DNA of 64,000 bases, from contig NZ_BAABRO010000003.1 of assembly GCF_039545035.1 (NCBI RefSeq), positions 558,001 through 622,000 of the forward strand. The letters run 5' to 3'. Every line of letters starts with the position of its first letter. The first letter of the stretch is position 1. The notes under the pieces are model-generated. The model ran no database searches. It worked only from the letters and a program-made list of their open reading frames with translations, and was not told where the DNA came from. The position numbers were made by a program, and so were the translations under genes. This document shows, in pieces, positions 15,695-25,215 of this stretch. The DNA is from Novipirellula caenicola (GTDB lineage Bacteria; Planctomycetota; Planctomycetia; Pirellulales; Pirellulaceae).

Positions 15695-17577
15695 CAGGGG
15701 TGGGCTGCGGCTTCGATGAAGCTTTCAAATCCGTCCTCGGTCCACAGATCGTTTTGCAAGGGGCTCATGATCACCGGTTCGCTCTGTTTCGGTAGCGCGA
15801 TCGATTGGTGGCAAGGGTCGCCCAGGTAGTGGATGGCGAAAAACTCGAGCAGCGTGCCTTTGATCTCTTCGAACTGCACGATCTCGGAGTTGTAATTGGT
15901 GAGCGTTTCGGCGACCGCGATCGCAGCGTCGGTACGCGAGCGAATGGCGCGATAGTAGTCATCCAGATAGGGCAGCATCCAATTGTTGTCGCTCGAATCG
16001 GGCGCCGGGTTCTGGTAACGCAATTTGGCACCACGGGTCCACTCATCGGCTGCTTCGAGTTGCAGTTTGGCTTGTTCGTATTCTTGGTACGCGTACTCAA
16101 TTCGCTGGGCCGATTCGCTGATCTCGTGCGAAACCGTAAAGATTTGCTGCTTGAGCAGCTCACTGTCACGCACTAGGTTTACACGGGCTTCTTGCGACAA
16201 CGCCTTGGCTTGCCGCAATCCCACCGGCATCGTCATGGCGATGCCAAGTTGCAAGTCGGAAAAATCGGCCGAAGCCATTTGCTCAATCGCATCGCCTAAG
16301 TTTTCGCCCAAACCGTTCATCCGGTACAAGGCTGTAAAATCGAGATTGGGTTGGCGTTGATTGTTGCGAACCAACAATTCGAGTCGCCGGAGCCCCACGT
16401 CGAGTCGCCGCCGCACCACGTCGGGACGGTTGTCGATTGCTTGGAAATAGGCACCCTGCGGATCGACGTGTATTTTTTGGTCAGTCGGCTCGGTGATCGC
16501 AACGATCTTGCCTCCGGCGCCAGGCGATAGTTTCAGTAGGTTGCGCAGACGCAGCTCTCGTGAGAGCCGTTCGGACTGCAAACGGATATACTCTTGTTGA
16601 TACTCATGAAGCTGGGCACGTGCTTTGGCGACATCGGCTTGGATGACCAACTTGGCTGCCAACGATTCTCGTTGGATTCGCACGATCTCTTCGAGTACCG
16701 GGATGACTTTGCGATACTCATCGACCGCCACTTGAGCTTGATAGAGATCCCAAAAGGCTTCGGTGACACTGCGTACCGATGCCATCAGCGAGCCTTTGAA
16801 TTCCCAAGCGGATTGTTCCACTGTGAGTCTTGCGACTTGGATCGGCGCCATGTTGACCTGGGTGCCGGCACCCCGCAGCAGCGGTTGGCGAAGCGAAAAC
16901 GCCAACTCGCTTGCATACGTTGGATTGAATCCCGAAGTGGTCGAATCGGGCAGAAACAGATAACCGGGATTGGGGTTGTAGGCCGCGGTGACGGATCCGC
17001 CGTTGCGAAGCGGTTTGGTCAGCGAAGCGGTTAACGCCCGTTCATCTCGTTGTAGCGGTTCGGACAATCCGGGGCCAAAAAAAGCATTCGGTGGATTGTT
17101 GAATTCGTTGCTGTAAAACTGCGATTCAAATTGGGTGTCAAACGCCGCCAGCGCGGCTTGCAGTCGGGCTTCGGACGCCTCGACGTCATAAAAAGTGGTC
17201 GCAGATGTGGTGATCTGACCCCCGTCGGCGACGCGAGCGATCCGTGATTGCTGCAGACTTGTCTCGATAGCCTCATGTAGCGACAGTTCGCGATCGCCCC
17301 CGTAGGGGTGCAGGTTACTCGGGCCCGCTGCGGGCGGAGTCTCGGCCGCCGGCGTTTCGGTCTCGACGACTTCTTCCGCGACATTCATCGACGCCAACTG
17401 CACCGGCGGTTCTGGTAGTGGCGTCGAGTGAACCGTTTCGCGATCCAGCGCTCGGTTTGCGTCTAGTGCATAATGCATACTCACTCGGTCGCGGCGATTG
17501 GCCCAGCGATCCGACCAATGACAGCCCGATACGATGATGACCAGCATCAACATGAATGCGGTTTTAGGGCGGAGCAT
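15694..17577 (-). CDS. TolC-family outer membrane efflux lipoprotein
   Basis: The product has 627 residues. A signal peptide ends in a lipobox, VSGC, making Cys19 the likely lipidated residue. A Pro/Ala/Glu-rich linker (about 45-90) leads into a TolC/OEP domain with its internal duplication: ELSLHEAIETSLQQS near 97, barrel-rich repeats, the long helices IPVLEEIVRIQRESLAAKLV (about 290) and AIDNRPDVVRRRLDVGLRRLEL (about 380). TolC homologues are trimeric outer-membrane channels used by HlyD-type adaptors. The gene is convergent with the HlyD-M50 fusion gene and 146 bases from it, so partnership is likely by position but not by operon structure. Confidence 0.88.
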   Translation of the reverse strand: MLRPKTAFMLMLVIIVSGCHWSDRWANRRDRVSMHYALDANRALDRETVHSTPLPEPPVQLASMNVAEEVVETETPAAETPPAAGPSNLHPYGGDRELSLHEAIETSLQQSRIARVADGGQITTSATTFYDVEASEARLQAALAAFDTQFESQFYSNEFNNPPNAFFGPGLSEPLQRDERALTASLTKPLRNGGSVTAAYNPNPGYLFLPDSTTSGFNPTYASELAFSLRQPLLRGAGTQVNMAPIQVARLTVEQSAWEFKGSLMASVRSVTEAFWDLYQAQVAVDEYRKVIPVLEEIVRIQRESLAAKLVIQADVAKARAQLHEYQQEYIRLQSERLSRELRLRNLLKLSPGAGGKIVAITEPTDQKIHVDPQGAYFQAIDNRPDVVRRRLDVGLRRLELLVRNNQRQPNLDFTALYRMNGLGENLGDAIEQMASADFSDLQLGIAMTMPVGLRQAKALSQEARVNLVRDSELLKQQIFTVSHEISESAQRIEYAYQEYEQAKLQLEAADEWTRGAKLRYQNPAPDSSDNNWMLPYLDDYYRAIRSRTDAAIAVAETLTNYNSEIVQFEEIKGTLLEFFAIHYLGDPCHQSIALPKQSEPVIMSPLQNDLWTEDGFESFIEAAAHP

Positions 17578-18251
17578 GGCATTAAATGAAGGTAGAATTC
17601 ACAGACTCAATAATCCGAGGCATCTTTTTGTTTCGAGCGGGGACTGGTACCGGTAGTAGCGAATGAGCCGTTTTTTACGAGATTCATCCAATTCGCAGCG
17701 GGATATCCTTGCCCCCTTGCCTAAATTCACTCGGGTTGGTCCAGGGTCGCCCTGGCGGGGCGTGTCAGCGAGGCACGGTTCTTTCCGAAATTCGAGCCTT
17801 GCAAAGGAGGTTCGCGAGGTCGTTTTCCGCACACCGACAAGCGATGGCAGAAATGAGGATCGGGCTGGCAAATCCCACTTTGATTTCGAACACGCGACTG
17901 GACCGGGATCGTGCCGCACCGCTGGAAATACGGCATTTCCGCATCAAACGAGCCCGTTCGGGGCAAAAAACGCAGCGACACGATCTTGCCCCAACGGAAT
18001 GCTTGCTCGATGGATTTACGCTGGCGGCTGATCATCTCGGCGGCAGCGACGCTGACGGCTCGATACGAACGGCCACCGCTGGGATTCGGTTTTCAGACAA
18101 AGTGTACAGACTTAGCGGCGGTTGAATTCACCGAGTGAAAAATTCGCGTAATGTAGAATTTCGGCTAGGATAAGGTTATTCACGTCATCTAGAAATTGTT
18201 ATGCTTCTTCGCGCGTGCAATTGACAACCTTCAAGGAAACATCAGGACGGT
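17578..18251. other. long gap without recognised gene
   Basis: This 674-base region lies between the divergent tolC-like and kinase genes. Short frames of 100-140 codons exist on both strands, but they overlap one another, lack good start signals and have no family features. TTGACA near 18220 could be a promoter -35 element for the kinase, without a clear -10. I see no tRNA, RNase P or tmRNA hallmark. Confidence 0.5.
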
Positions 18252-19844
18252 ATGTCCAAGATTTCCACGGAAAAATTTCTCGAGATGGTCGAGAAAAGTG
18301 GTCTAGTCGAGCAAGCGACTCTGAAACGCTTGTTAGAGAAGGTGCGCGCAAAGTGTGACGGTCAGCTTCCGTCGGACGCCAATAAGTTGGCGGCTCTTTT
18401 CCGGCGTCAGGGATTATTGACCCAGTGGCATCTCGATAAGTTGCTGGTAGGGAAATACAAGGGTTTCTTCCTCGGCAAATACAAACTGCTCGGGCACATC
18501 GGTTCGGGGGGGATGAGCAGCGTTTATCTTGCCGAACACATGCGGTTGGGCGACAAACGTGCCATCAAGGTGTTGCCGAAAAAACGCGTCAATGACGCCA
18601 CCTACTTGGCGAGATTCCAGCTCGAAGCCAAAGCGATCGCGTCGCTGAATCACCCCAACATTGTCTTGGCGTACGACATCGACAACGAAGGCGATGTGCA
18701 TTACATCGTGATGGAATACGTCGACGGCATCGATCTGCTGATGTTGGTCAAACGCGATGGGCCGCTCGATTTTTCCACCGCGGCTGATCTGATTGCTCAA
18801 GCCGCACGCGGCCTCGACCACGCGCATGACAAAGGCGTGGTGCACCGTGACGTCAAACCCGCCAATTTGTTGTTGGATCTCAATGGCAATGTGCGATTGT
18901 TGGACATGGGGTTGGCATTGGTCGCATCGGGCGACGACGAATCGTTGACGGTGGCGAACAACGAAAATGTATTAGGAACGGCCGATTACTTGGCGCCCGA
19001 ACAAGCGCTAAACAGCCACACCGTGGACCATCGCGCAGACATCTACGGGCTTGGGTGCACGTTCTATTATCTGTTGACCGGTCAACCGCCGTTTAACGAT
19101 GGCACGTTGGCACAGCGGATTGCCAAGCATCAAACCGAGATGCCCAAGTCGATTCGCCAATTGCGTCCAGATTGCCCAGGCGAATTGGAAGGGATCTGCG
19201 TCAAGATGATCCAAAAGGATCCCAAGTATCGCTACCAACATGCCGGAGAGGTGGCGGACGTGCTCGAGCGATTTGTCGCTCGTGTTCCTAAGGGAGCCAA
19301 GGTGACCTCGGGCTTGGGCGATGCTCCGATGCCGGATGAAGAGTTGGGTTCGTCGATCAATTTCGATGACTCGCAGATTTCGAAAAAGCAAAACGACACG
19401 ATCTCGAACAAGTCCGGTGACACGATCTCTAGCAGCCGGGCGTCGTTGCTGCTGAACGAAGGGATCAGCAGTAGTGACAGTGGCCGGTTGGTCAACGTGC
19501 GTCCGCGTCCCGATTTGGTGGATGGCAGTTTCATCGATCTGCAAGCCGAGTCGGGTTATCGGCCCAGTAGCGGGATCTCGTATCAATCGTCCGAGGAAGG
19601 TTTGGGGTCCGGACGTTTCCCCCGTGCCACCTCGGGGCGTTCCAGCGTGCATGTGGGGGGCGATTCGGACATCTACAATAGTTCGACAAGCCAAATCGGA
19701 GGAGGCAGCAGTCGCGGCGGCAATGGGTCGCGGCGACGCAACGAGAAATCGGTCGACCCATTGTTACTTGGGGCGTTAGCGTTTGCGTTGTTTGTCGTTG
19801 CCATCGCGATCGGGTTTTACTTGGCCCGCATGACGTCGGGGTAA
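18252..19844 (+). CDS. membrane-anchored Ser/Thr protein kinase (PknB-like)
   Basis: The protein has 530 residues. A helical N-terminal segment (1-75, with LTQWHLDKLLVGKYKGFFLGKYKLL) is typical of planctomycete kinases. The kinase domain (about 78-345) has GSGGMSSVYL, the catalytic Lys in RAIKVLPKK, HRDVKPANLLLD and the metal site DMG in place of the common DFG. A long Ser-rich linker (about 350-495) precedes a C-terminal membrane helix (LLLGALAFALFVVAIAIGFYLA), leaving almost no extracellular part. The kinase therefore faces the cytoplasm from a tail anchor. Targets are unknown; an FHA-domain protein that could read phosphothreonine is encoded at 40.8 kb. Confidence 0.92.
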   Translation: MSKISTEKFLEMVEKSGLVEQATLKRLLEKVRAKCDGQLPSDANKLAALFRRQGLLTQWHLDKLLVGKYKGFFLGKYKLLGHIGSGGMSSVYLAEHMRLGDKRAIKVLPKKRVNDATYLARFQLEAKAIASLNHPNIVLAYDIDNEGDVHYIVMEYVDGIDLLMLVKRDGPLDFSTAADLIAQAARGLDHAHDKGVVHRDVKPANLLLDLNGNVRLLDMGLALVASGDDESLTVANNENVLGTADYLAPEQALNSHTVDHRADIYGLGCTFYYLLTGQPPFNDGTLAQRIAKHQTEMPKSIRQLRPDCPGELEGICVKMIQKDPKYRYQHAGEVADVLERFVARVPKGAKVTSGLGDAPMPDEELGSSINFDDSQISKKQNDTISNKSGDTISSSRASLLLNEGISSSDSGRLVNVRPRPDLVDGSFIDLQAESGYRPSSGISYQSSEEGLGSGRFPRATSGRSSVHVGGDSDIYNSSTSQIGGGSSRGGNGSRRRNEKSVDPLLLGALAFALFVVAIAIGFYLARMTSG

Positions 19845-19984
19845 GCGACGGTGAGTCCTTCATTTCGACGATCTGCTCTCACCGGCTGGCGATCGTCACG
19901 GCAAGCCGATATGGTTGACGACGCTTTACCGTGCCGCGTGTCTCACGGAAATCCCTTTGCATACTGCAGTAGAGTTTCAACCAC

Positions 19985-21211
19985 GTGACTGTGATTCTCG
20001 ATCGGCCGTATCAGTTTGTTCCGCCCTGCCGTAACAATCTGTGGCCTGCGTTCATTCAGCAATTTCGGATCGTCGACCGCTATCTCCGCAAAAAAGAAGG
20101 CGTCGTTTCATACGAATGCCGCAATCTCGATGTCTTTCGTGACTCACTCGCACGCGGCGATGGAATTCTGCTAGCCCCGAACCATTGTCGCTATGCCGAT
20201 CCGCTTGTGTTGGGATGGCCTGCTCGGCACGCGAAAACGCCGGTGTATGCGATGGCGTCTTGGCATTTGTTCAACGACGGTTGGCTCGATGCCTTTGCGA
20301 TCCGGCGGATGGGAGCATTCAGTATTTTTCGCGAAGGTTCCGACCGCAAGGCGCTCGATACCGCGATCGAGATTCTGACCGAAGCCGAACGCCCTTTGAT
20401 TGTCTTTCCCGAGGGGACCACCAATCGCACCAACGACGTGCTCAAGCCGCTGCTTGATGGAGTGACGTTTATGGCGAGGGCCGCCGCTCGCCGACGTGAA
20501 AAACATTACGGCAGCAAGGTGGTCATGCATCCAATCGCCATCAAGTACCTCTGTAAACACAGAATCGATTCGTGGGCGAATCAGCAATTGTCGGTGATCG
20601 AATCACATCTCGGTTGGACCAAGTCACTTGGCGGTTCGATCCTTGGTCGCACCATTCGTGTTGCCGAGGCGTTGTTGGCTTTACGCGAGGTTCAGTACCT
20701 AGGCTGCACGCGAGAGGGGAATTTGTCGGAGCGTCGTGACCGGCTGATCCAGCATCTGTTGTCCGAGACCGAATCGCGGCTAAAGATGTCGGTGGGGAAC
20801 GAGGATCTGAGGGCCCGTGTTCGTGCGATTCGCACCAAAGTTTCCTCGATTTGGTTTTCGGAAAATCCAGACGAACAGGAAAAGCTGCGATTGAAAAACG
20901 ACATCGTGGCTGCGGATCTTGCTCAAGAGCTAGTCTCGTACCCCAATTGCTATCTCGAGTCCGATGACGTTACCGATTCTCGCATCGTAGAAACGATCCA
21001 GCGGATGCAGGAATCGCTGTGGGGCAAAGCGGATGTGGGGATCGAATTGCATGCGGTGATCGAGTTTGATTCGGCAATCCCGGTGCCGGCGGCGAAGGCA
21101 CCGCGAGGCGTCGAGGATCCACTGCTGGTCGAGCTTCGCGATCGTTTGAGCTCGATGATTGGACGATTGTCGAAAGAGGCACGACCGTTGGAGGCTGAAT
21201 CCGCCACGTAA
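19985..21211 (+). CDS. 1-acyl-glycerol-3-phosphate acyltransferase-like (PlsC)
   Basis: This 408-residue protein starts with GTG. It has the acyltransferase motif I NHCRYAD (His67, Asp72, the H-x4-D pair) and motif III FPEGTTNRT near residue 150, so the catalytic domain covers about 40-250. Such enzymes transfer an acyl chain to lysophosphatidic acid in membrane lipid synthesis. The C-terminal 150 residues are extra compared with PlsC (about 240) and contain charged helices of unknown role. The acceptor could differ from lysophosphatidate because of this extension. Confidence 0.8.
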   Translation: MTVILDRPYQFVPPCRNNLWPAFIQQFRIVDRYLRKKEGVVSYECRNLDVFRDSLARGDGILLAPNHCRYADPLVLGWPARHAKTPVYAMASWHLFNDGWLDAFAIRRMGAFSIFREGSDRKALDTAIEILTEAERPLIVFPEGTTNRTNDVLKPLLDGVTFMARAAARRREKHYGSKVVMHPIAIKYLCKHRIDSWANQQLSVIESHLGWTKSLGGSILGRTIRVAEALLALREVQYLGCTREGNLSERRDRLIQHLLSETESRLKMSVGNEDLRARVRAIRTKVSSIWFSENPDEQEKLRLKNDIVAADLAQELVSYPNCYLESDDVTDSRIVETIQRMQESLWGKADVGIELHAVIEFDSAIPVPAAKAPRGVEDPLLVELRDRLSSMIGRLSKEARPLEAESAT

Positions 21212-21462
21212 GGGCAAAAGGTAGGGGGCAATTCGAGACCGGCAAAACATCGCCGCGAGAGAAGCGGTCGACGGACCAAAGGGGCAATCGTACATTGCCT
21301 AAAAATCGTCTCGCTTTCTGCCAACTTGTGATTGCGTCCTATGCGACCGATGGCCGGGTTGCCGCTTCAGAACACTATGTTATTTAAAGATCGTGTTCCT
21401 TAGCGATTGGGCCGCATCACAGGACATTGCCACACGTTTCGCTGCTATCGAAGGAATCAAAA

Positions 21463-22563
21463 ATGATCATTGGGGTACCCACCGAAGTTAAGTCCGACGA
21501 ATATCGCGTGGCGTTGTTGCCGGTGGGAGTCGAAGAGTTGGTCGCACGCGGGCATCAAGTTTTGGTCCAATCGGCGGCTGGCGTGGGATCAGGCGTGACC
21601 GATGAAGACTACTTGGAATGTGGCGCCGAACTGTGCCAAACGGCCGACGAGGTGTTCGAGCGAGCCGATATGATCATCAAGGTGAAAGAGCCTCAGCCGG
21701 ACGAGTACGCCAAGGTTCGCCCCGGGCAAATCCTGTTCACCTATTTCCATTTTGCCGCCAGCCGCGATTTGACCGATGGCATGCTGGCTTCGGGAGCGAC
21801 CTGTATCGCCTACGAAACGTTGCGTGACGACCAGGGACGTTTGCCGCTTTTGACCCCGATGAGCGAAGTGGCGGGGCGGATGAGTATCCAAGAAGGTGCC
21901 AAGTACCTCGAAAAACCACAAATGGGCCGCGGCATCTTGCTCAGCGGCGTGCCGGGGGTTGCACCGGCGCACATCACCATCCTCGGCGGCGGGGTGGTCG
22001 GAGCGAACGCCGCAAAAATCGCGGCGGGTTTTGGCGCCGATGTGACGATTTTGGATGTCAACCTCGACCGACTTCGTTACCTCGATGACGTGATGCCCGC
22101 CAATGTCGATTGTTTGTACAGCAACCGACACAATATTCTTGAACAACTTCAGCGGGCCGATCTGGTGATCGGTGCGGTGCTGATTCCCGGCGCCAAAGCA
22201 CCTCGGTTGGTACGAGCCGAAGATTTGAAGCGAATGAAACCAGGCAGCGTGGTGATCGACGTCGCAGTGGACCAGGGAGGCTGCATTGAAACCACGCGTC
22301 CCACCACGCACCGCAATCCGACTTATATTATCGACGATGTGGTTCACTACTGCGTCGCCAATATGCCAGGGGCTGTGGGACGGACGAGCACATTTGCGCT
22401 TTGCAACGCGACGCTACCATGGGTGATCCGCATTGCCAGCGAAGGGGTGATGGAATCGATCAATGCCTCGGCTCCGCTGCGATCGGCGGTGAATATCCAT
22501 CAAGGCAAAGTGGTTCATCAGCCTGTCGCCGATGCGTTTGGGTTGCCCTGCGAAGCAATTTAG
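21463..22563 (+). CDS. ald: alanine dehydrogenase
   Basis: The 366-residue enzyme begins MIIGVPTEVKSDEYRVALLP, like other alanine dehydrogenases. Lys in IKVKEPQ (about 74) and His in YFHFA (about 95) are the catalytic pair, and ILGGGVVGANAAKIAAGFGA (about 170) binds NAD. It converts L-alanine to pyruvate, ammonia and NADH. The start at 21463 follows GAAGGAA; an upstream extension to 21427 has no support. Length fits the family. A three-copy 20-base repeat begins inside its last codons and runs over the stop. Confidence 0.95.
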   Translation: MIIGVPTEVKSDEYRVALLPVGVEELVARGHQVLVQSAAGVGSGVTDEDYLECGAELCQTADEVFERADMIIKVKEPQPDEYAKVRPGQILFTYFHFAASRDLTDGMLASGATCIAYETLRDDQGRLPLLTPMSEVAGRMSIQEGAKYLEKPQMGRGILLSGVPGVAPAHITILGGGVVGANAAKIAAGFGADVTILDVNLDRLRYLDDVMPANVDCLYSNRHNILEQLQRADLVIGAVLIPGAKAPRLVRAEDLKRMKPGSVVIDVAVDQGGCIETTRPTTHRNPTYIIDDVVHYCVANMPGAVGRTSTFALCNATLPWVIRIASEGVMESINASAPLRSAVNIHQGKVVHQPVADAFGLPCEAI

Positions 22564-22606
22564 TGACCTGCGAAGCACTTTAACTACCTGCGAAGCACTT
22601 TTGCCA
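22547..22606. repeat. three 20-bp tandem repeats over the ald stop
   Basis: CCTGCGAAGCA followed by ATTTAGTGA, CTTTAACTA or CTTTTGCCA occurs at 22547, 22567 and 22587. The first eleven bases are identical in all copies. The first copy holds the last codons and stop of ald, so the other two look like duplications of the gene end. Confidence 0.8.
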
Positions 22607-22655
22607 GCGAAACCTTTCGTCTTTGATTCCGAGTGACGCTTTGAAGAGGAACAAC

Positions 22656-23849
22656 ATGGCTAGCGTCAGCGACATCAAACGACATTGGCAACTCGATCCG
22701 CAGCTTGACTTTCTCAACCACGGCTCGTTCGGAGCCGTGCCCACGGTTGTGTTGCAGACGCAACACGCGTTTCGGGATCAATTGGAACGCGATCCAATTC
22801 GCTTCTTGGCACCGGAACGCGAATTGGAACCCAAACTCGATCACGTTCGTCGTGTGCTCGCCGAGCTGATCGGTGCGGATGATCGCGACGTGGCGTTTGT
22901 GCTCAATGCCACCGACGGGGTGAACGCGGTCCTCCGCTCATTCCCGTTTGCCGAGGGAGATGAGGTGGTTGTCACCAACCACGGATACAACGCCTGCATC
23001 AACGCAGCGAAATTTGCCGCCGAGCGTGCGGGGGCGGTGGTGCGAGTGGCTGAGGTGCCTTTTCCGATTCGCGATCCAGGCCAAGTGGTCGAGGCGATCG
23101 AACGATCGCTAAACGATCGAACGCGATTGATCATGATCGACCATATCACCAGCCCCACCGGCTTGGTCTTTCCCGTCCAAGCGATCGCGGAACTGGCACA
23201 GCGTCGTGGCATTCGGGTGTTGGTCGATGGAGCCCATGGTCCTGGGATGGTTCCGGTCAATCTTCGTGATCTAGGGATCGACTACTACACGGCCAATCAT
23301 CACAAGTGGCTGTGTGCCCCCAAGGTATCAGGGTTTCTGTGGGTGCATCCCCAGTGGCAGCATGAGGTGCGACCCACGATCATCAGCCATGCGGCCAACC
23401 GACCGCGTCCGGGGCGATCGCAGTTCCTAGCGGAATTTGATTGGAAAGGAACGTATGATCCGACACCACTTTTAGCATTGCCCAAAGCGATTGAGTTTTT
23501 GAGTTCGTTTTATCCAGGCGGACTGGATGAATGGATGCAGGTCAATCGAAATCTCGCGATCGATGCGTATCAGACGTTGTCCGCTGGATTGGGGATCGAC
23601 GTCACCACGCCACCGTCGATGATCGGCAGCCTTGTCACGGTGGCATTGCCACGTGGCCACAATTCGAGTGCGGATGAGGGCTACGACACGCTACAATCAC
23701 GATTGCGTCAAAGGTACCAGATCGAATGTCCGATTTTTCCCGGGAACCAACCGGGGACCTATCTGCTTCGCATTGCACTTCAAGCCTACAACGATCTTGG
23801 CCAAGTCCAGCGATTGGTCGGTGCACTTCGCGAGGAATTGGATTTGTAG
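22656..23849 (+). CDS. class V aminotransferase (isopenicillin-N epimerase-like)
   Basis: This PLP enzyme has 397 residues from the start at 22656, which has AAGAGGA upstream. The N-terminal LDFLNHGSFGAVP is the typical opening of the isopenicillin-N epimerase/cysteine desulfurase-like group. VLVDGAHGPGMVP carries the cofactor-binding Asp, and the NHHKWLCAPK motif contains the Schiff-base lysine. Members act on amino acids as epimerases, lyases or desulfurases, so the exact reaction is open. It follows ald by about 90 bases in the same direction and could share amino-acid metabolism with it. Confidence 0.85.
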   Translation: MASVSDIKRHWQLDPQLDFLNHGSFGAVPTVVLQTQHAFRDQLERDPIRFLAPERELEPKLDHVRRVLAELIGADDRDVAFVLNATDGVNAVLRSFPFAEGDEVVVTNHGYNACINAAKFAAERAGAVVRVAEVPFPIRDPGQVVEAIERSLNDRTRLIMIDHITSPTGLVFPVQAIAELAQRRGIRVLVDGAHGPGMVPVNLRDLGIDYYTANHHKWLCAPKVSGFLWVHPQWQHEVRPTIISHAANRPRPGRSQFLAEFDWKGTYDPTPLLALPKAIEFLSSFYPGGLDEWMQVNRNLAIDAYQTLSAGLGIDVTTPPSMIGSLVTVALPRGHNSSADEGYDTLQSRLRQRYQIECPIFPGNQPGTYLLRIALQAYNDLGQVQRLVGALREELDL

Positions 23850-23994
23850 TGATCGGTTGACGCGGCGCAGCGGACGTCGAGGTTGCTGATTTCGCTTGCT
23901 TCGGCACCGTGGGCCAACACACGCATCAATCCATTTTTCCGTTGATTCATTTTCTCGTTGATTTATTCAATCTCTCGTTCACACCGAAAACTTC

Positions 23995-25143
23995 ATGTCG
24001 AAAAGTCTTGATACCGAAAATGCCGTCGTCACGCGTTACTCGGCTGCCGCACAGGCCGTCGAACCGGCGCTATGTTGCCCCGTCGACTACAACGCCGACT
24101 ATTTAAAGGTCATCCCCAGCGAAGTCATCGAGCGTGATTATGGTTGTGGCGATCCATCCAAATACGTTCGTCCGGGCGAGACGGTGTTGGATCTTGGCAG
24201 CGGCGGAGGCAAGATTTGTTTCATTGCCTCGCAAGTGGTCGGCGAGTCCGGGCGAGTGATCGGCGTCGATATGAATGACGAAATGTTGGCGTTGGCGAGA
24301 AAGAGTCAGCCGGTGGTCGCACAGGCGATTGGCTATGACAACATCAAGTTCTGTAAAGGACGCATTCAAGATATGGCGGTTGATCGCGATGCGGTCGATC
24401 GCTATCTGCAGTCCAGTCCGGTCGTCGATGAGGCGAGTCTCCGTCGCCTCGAATCGTTTATTGCCAACGAGCGCCGTGAAAATCCAATGATCCCTGATCG
24501 TTCGGTCGACGTGGTGGTTAGCAATTGTGTGCTAAACCTAGTGGACTCGGCGGAAAAACAATCGCTGTTCTCAGAGATTTACCGGGTCCTGAAAAACGGG
24601 GGCCGGGCTGTGATTAGCGATATTGTCGCGGATCAAGTCGTCCCCAAACATCTTCAGCAAGATGCCACGTTGTGGAGTGGCTGTATTTCCGGGGCGCTGC
24701 GAGACGAGGATTTTGTTCGAGCGTTTGAACAGGCCGGGTTTCACGGTGTCGAAATCGTGGTGATGCAACCCGAGCCGTGGCAGGTCGTCGAAGGGATCGA
24801 GTTTCGCTCGGCAACCGTGATCGCTTACAAAGCTGACGCTAGCCGTGAACCCAACGCCGCTTGCGAAGACAAAGTAATGTATCGAGGACCGTTCGCCAGT
24901 GTTCGAGACGACGAAGGAAACGAGTATCGCCGAGCTGAAATGACCACGGTCGGTTCTGACGCGGCCGCGGTGCTCGCGGGCGAACCGTATGCGAGTCACT
25001 TTATTCGTGTTCCCGCAAAACCGCAAACACCCGCCTCGGGTTTGCCGGTCGCCAATCAGCCGCAAACCTACCAAATGCAAATCGCATCGAATGCGTCTTC
25101 GGGCGGATCCGATTCGTGTTGCGATAACGGCGGTTGCTGTTAG
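23995..25143 (+). CDS. ArsM-like arsenite methyltransferase
   Basis: The 382-residue SAM-dependent methyltransferase has motif I LDLGSGGGK (about 66) and the acidic VIGVDMND of motif II. Cysteines match the ArsM pattern: Cys51 in YGCGDP, Cys178 in SNCVLNLV and Cys230 in SGCISGALRD, besides a CC pair at 27-28. ArsM methylates arsenite to volatile or organic forms. An insert at about 125-165 and a C-terminal domain after 265 exceed the core, and the protein ends in DSCCDNGGCC, a Cys-rich tail that may hold the metalloid. No ArsR or arsenic pump gene is adjacent. The start at 23995 has no clear ribosome binding site. Confidence 0.8.
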   Translation: MSKSLDTENAVVTRYSAAAQAVEPALCCPVDYNADYLKVIPSEVIERDYGCGDPSKYVRPGETVLDLGSGGGKICFIASQVVGESGRVIGVDMNDEMLALARKSQPVVAQAIGYDNIKFCKGRIQDMAVDRDAVDRYLQSSPVVDEASLRRLESFIANERRENPMIPDRSVDVVVSNCVLNLVDSAEKQSLFSEIYRVLKNGGRAVISDIVADQVVPKHLQQDATLWSGCISGALRDEDFVRAFEQAGFHGVEIVVMQPEPWQVVEGIEFRSATVIAYKADASREPNAACEDKVMYRGPFASVRDDEGNEYRRAEMTTVGSDAAAVLAGEPYASHFIRVPAKPQTPASGLPVANQPQTYQMQIASNASSGGSDSCCDNGGCC

Positions 25144-25215
25144 CACGTCCTGCGGCGTTCAACCGATCGACGCCGTGGTTCGGTGGGGCAGTTCGTGAAC
25201 CTGCCCGACACGGGA

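Noticed and set aside
15541-15795. Plus-strand frame with a repeated CDSGLG peptide
   Set aside because: It arises from translating the 18-base repeat and overlaps the end of the convergent TolC-like gene; no start signal or family match.
17663-18125. Several 100-140 codon frames between the tolC-like and kinase genes
   Set aside because: They overlap in different frames and strands, start at rare codons without ribosome binding sites and have no domain.
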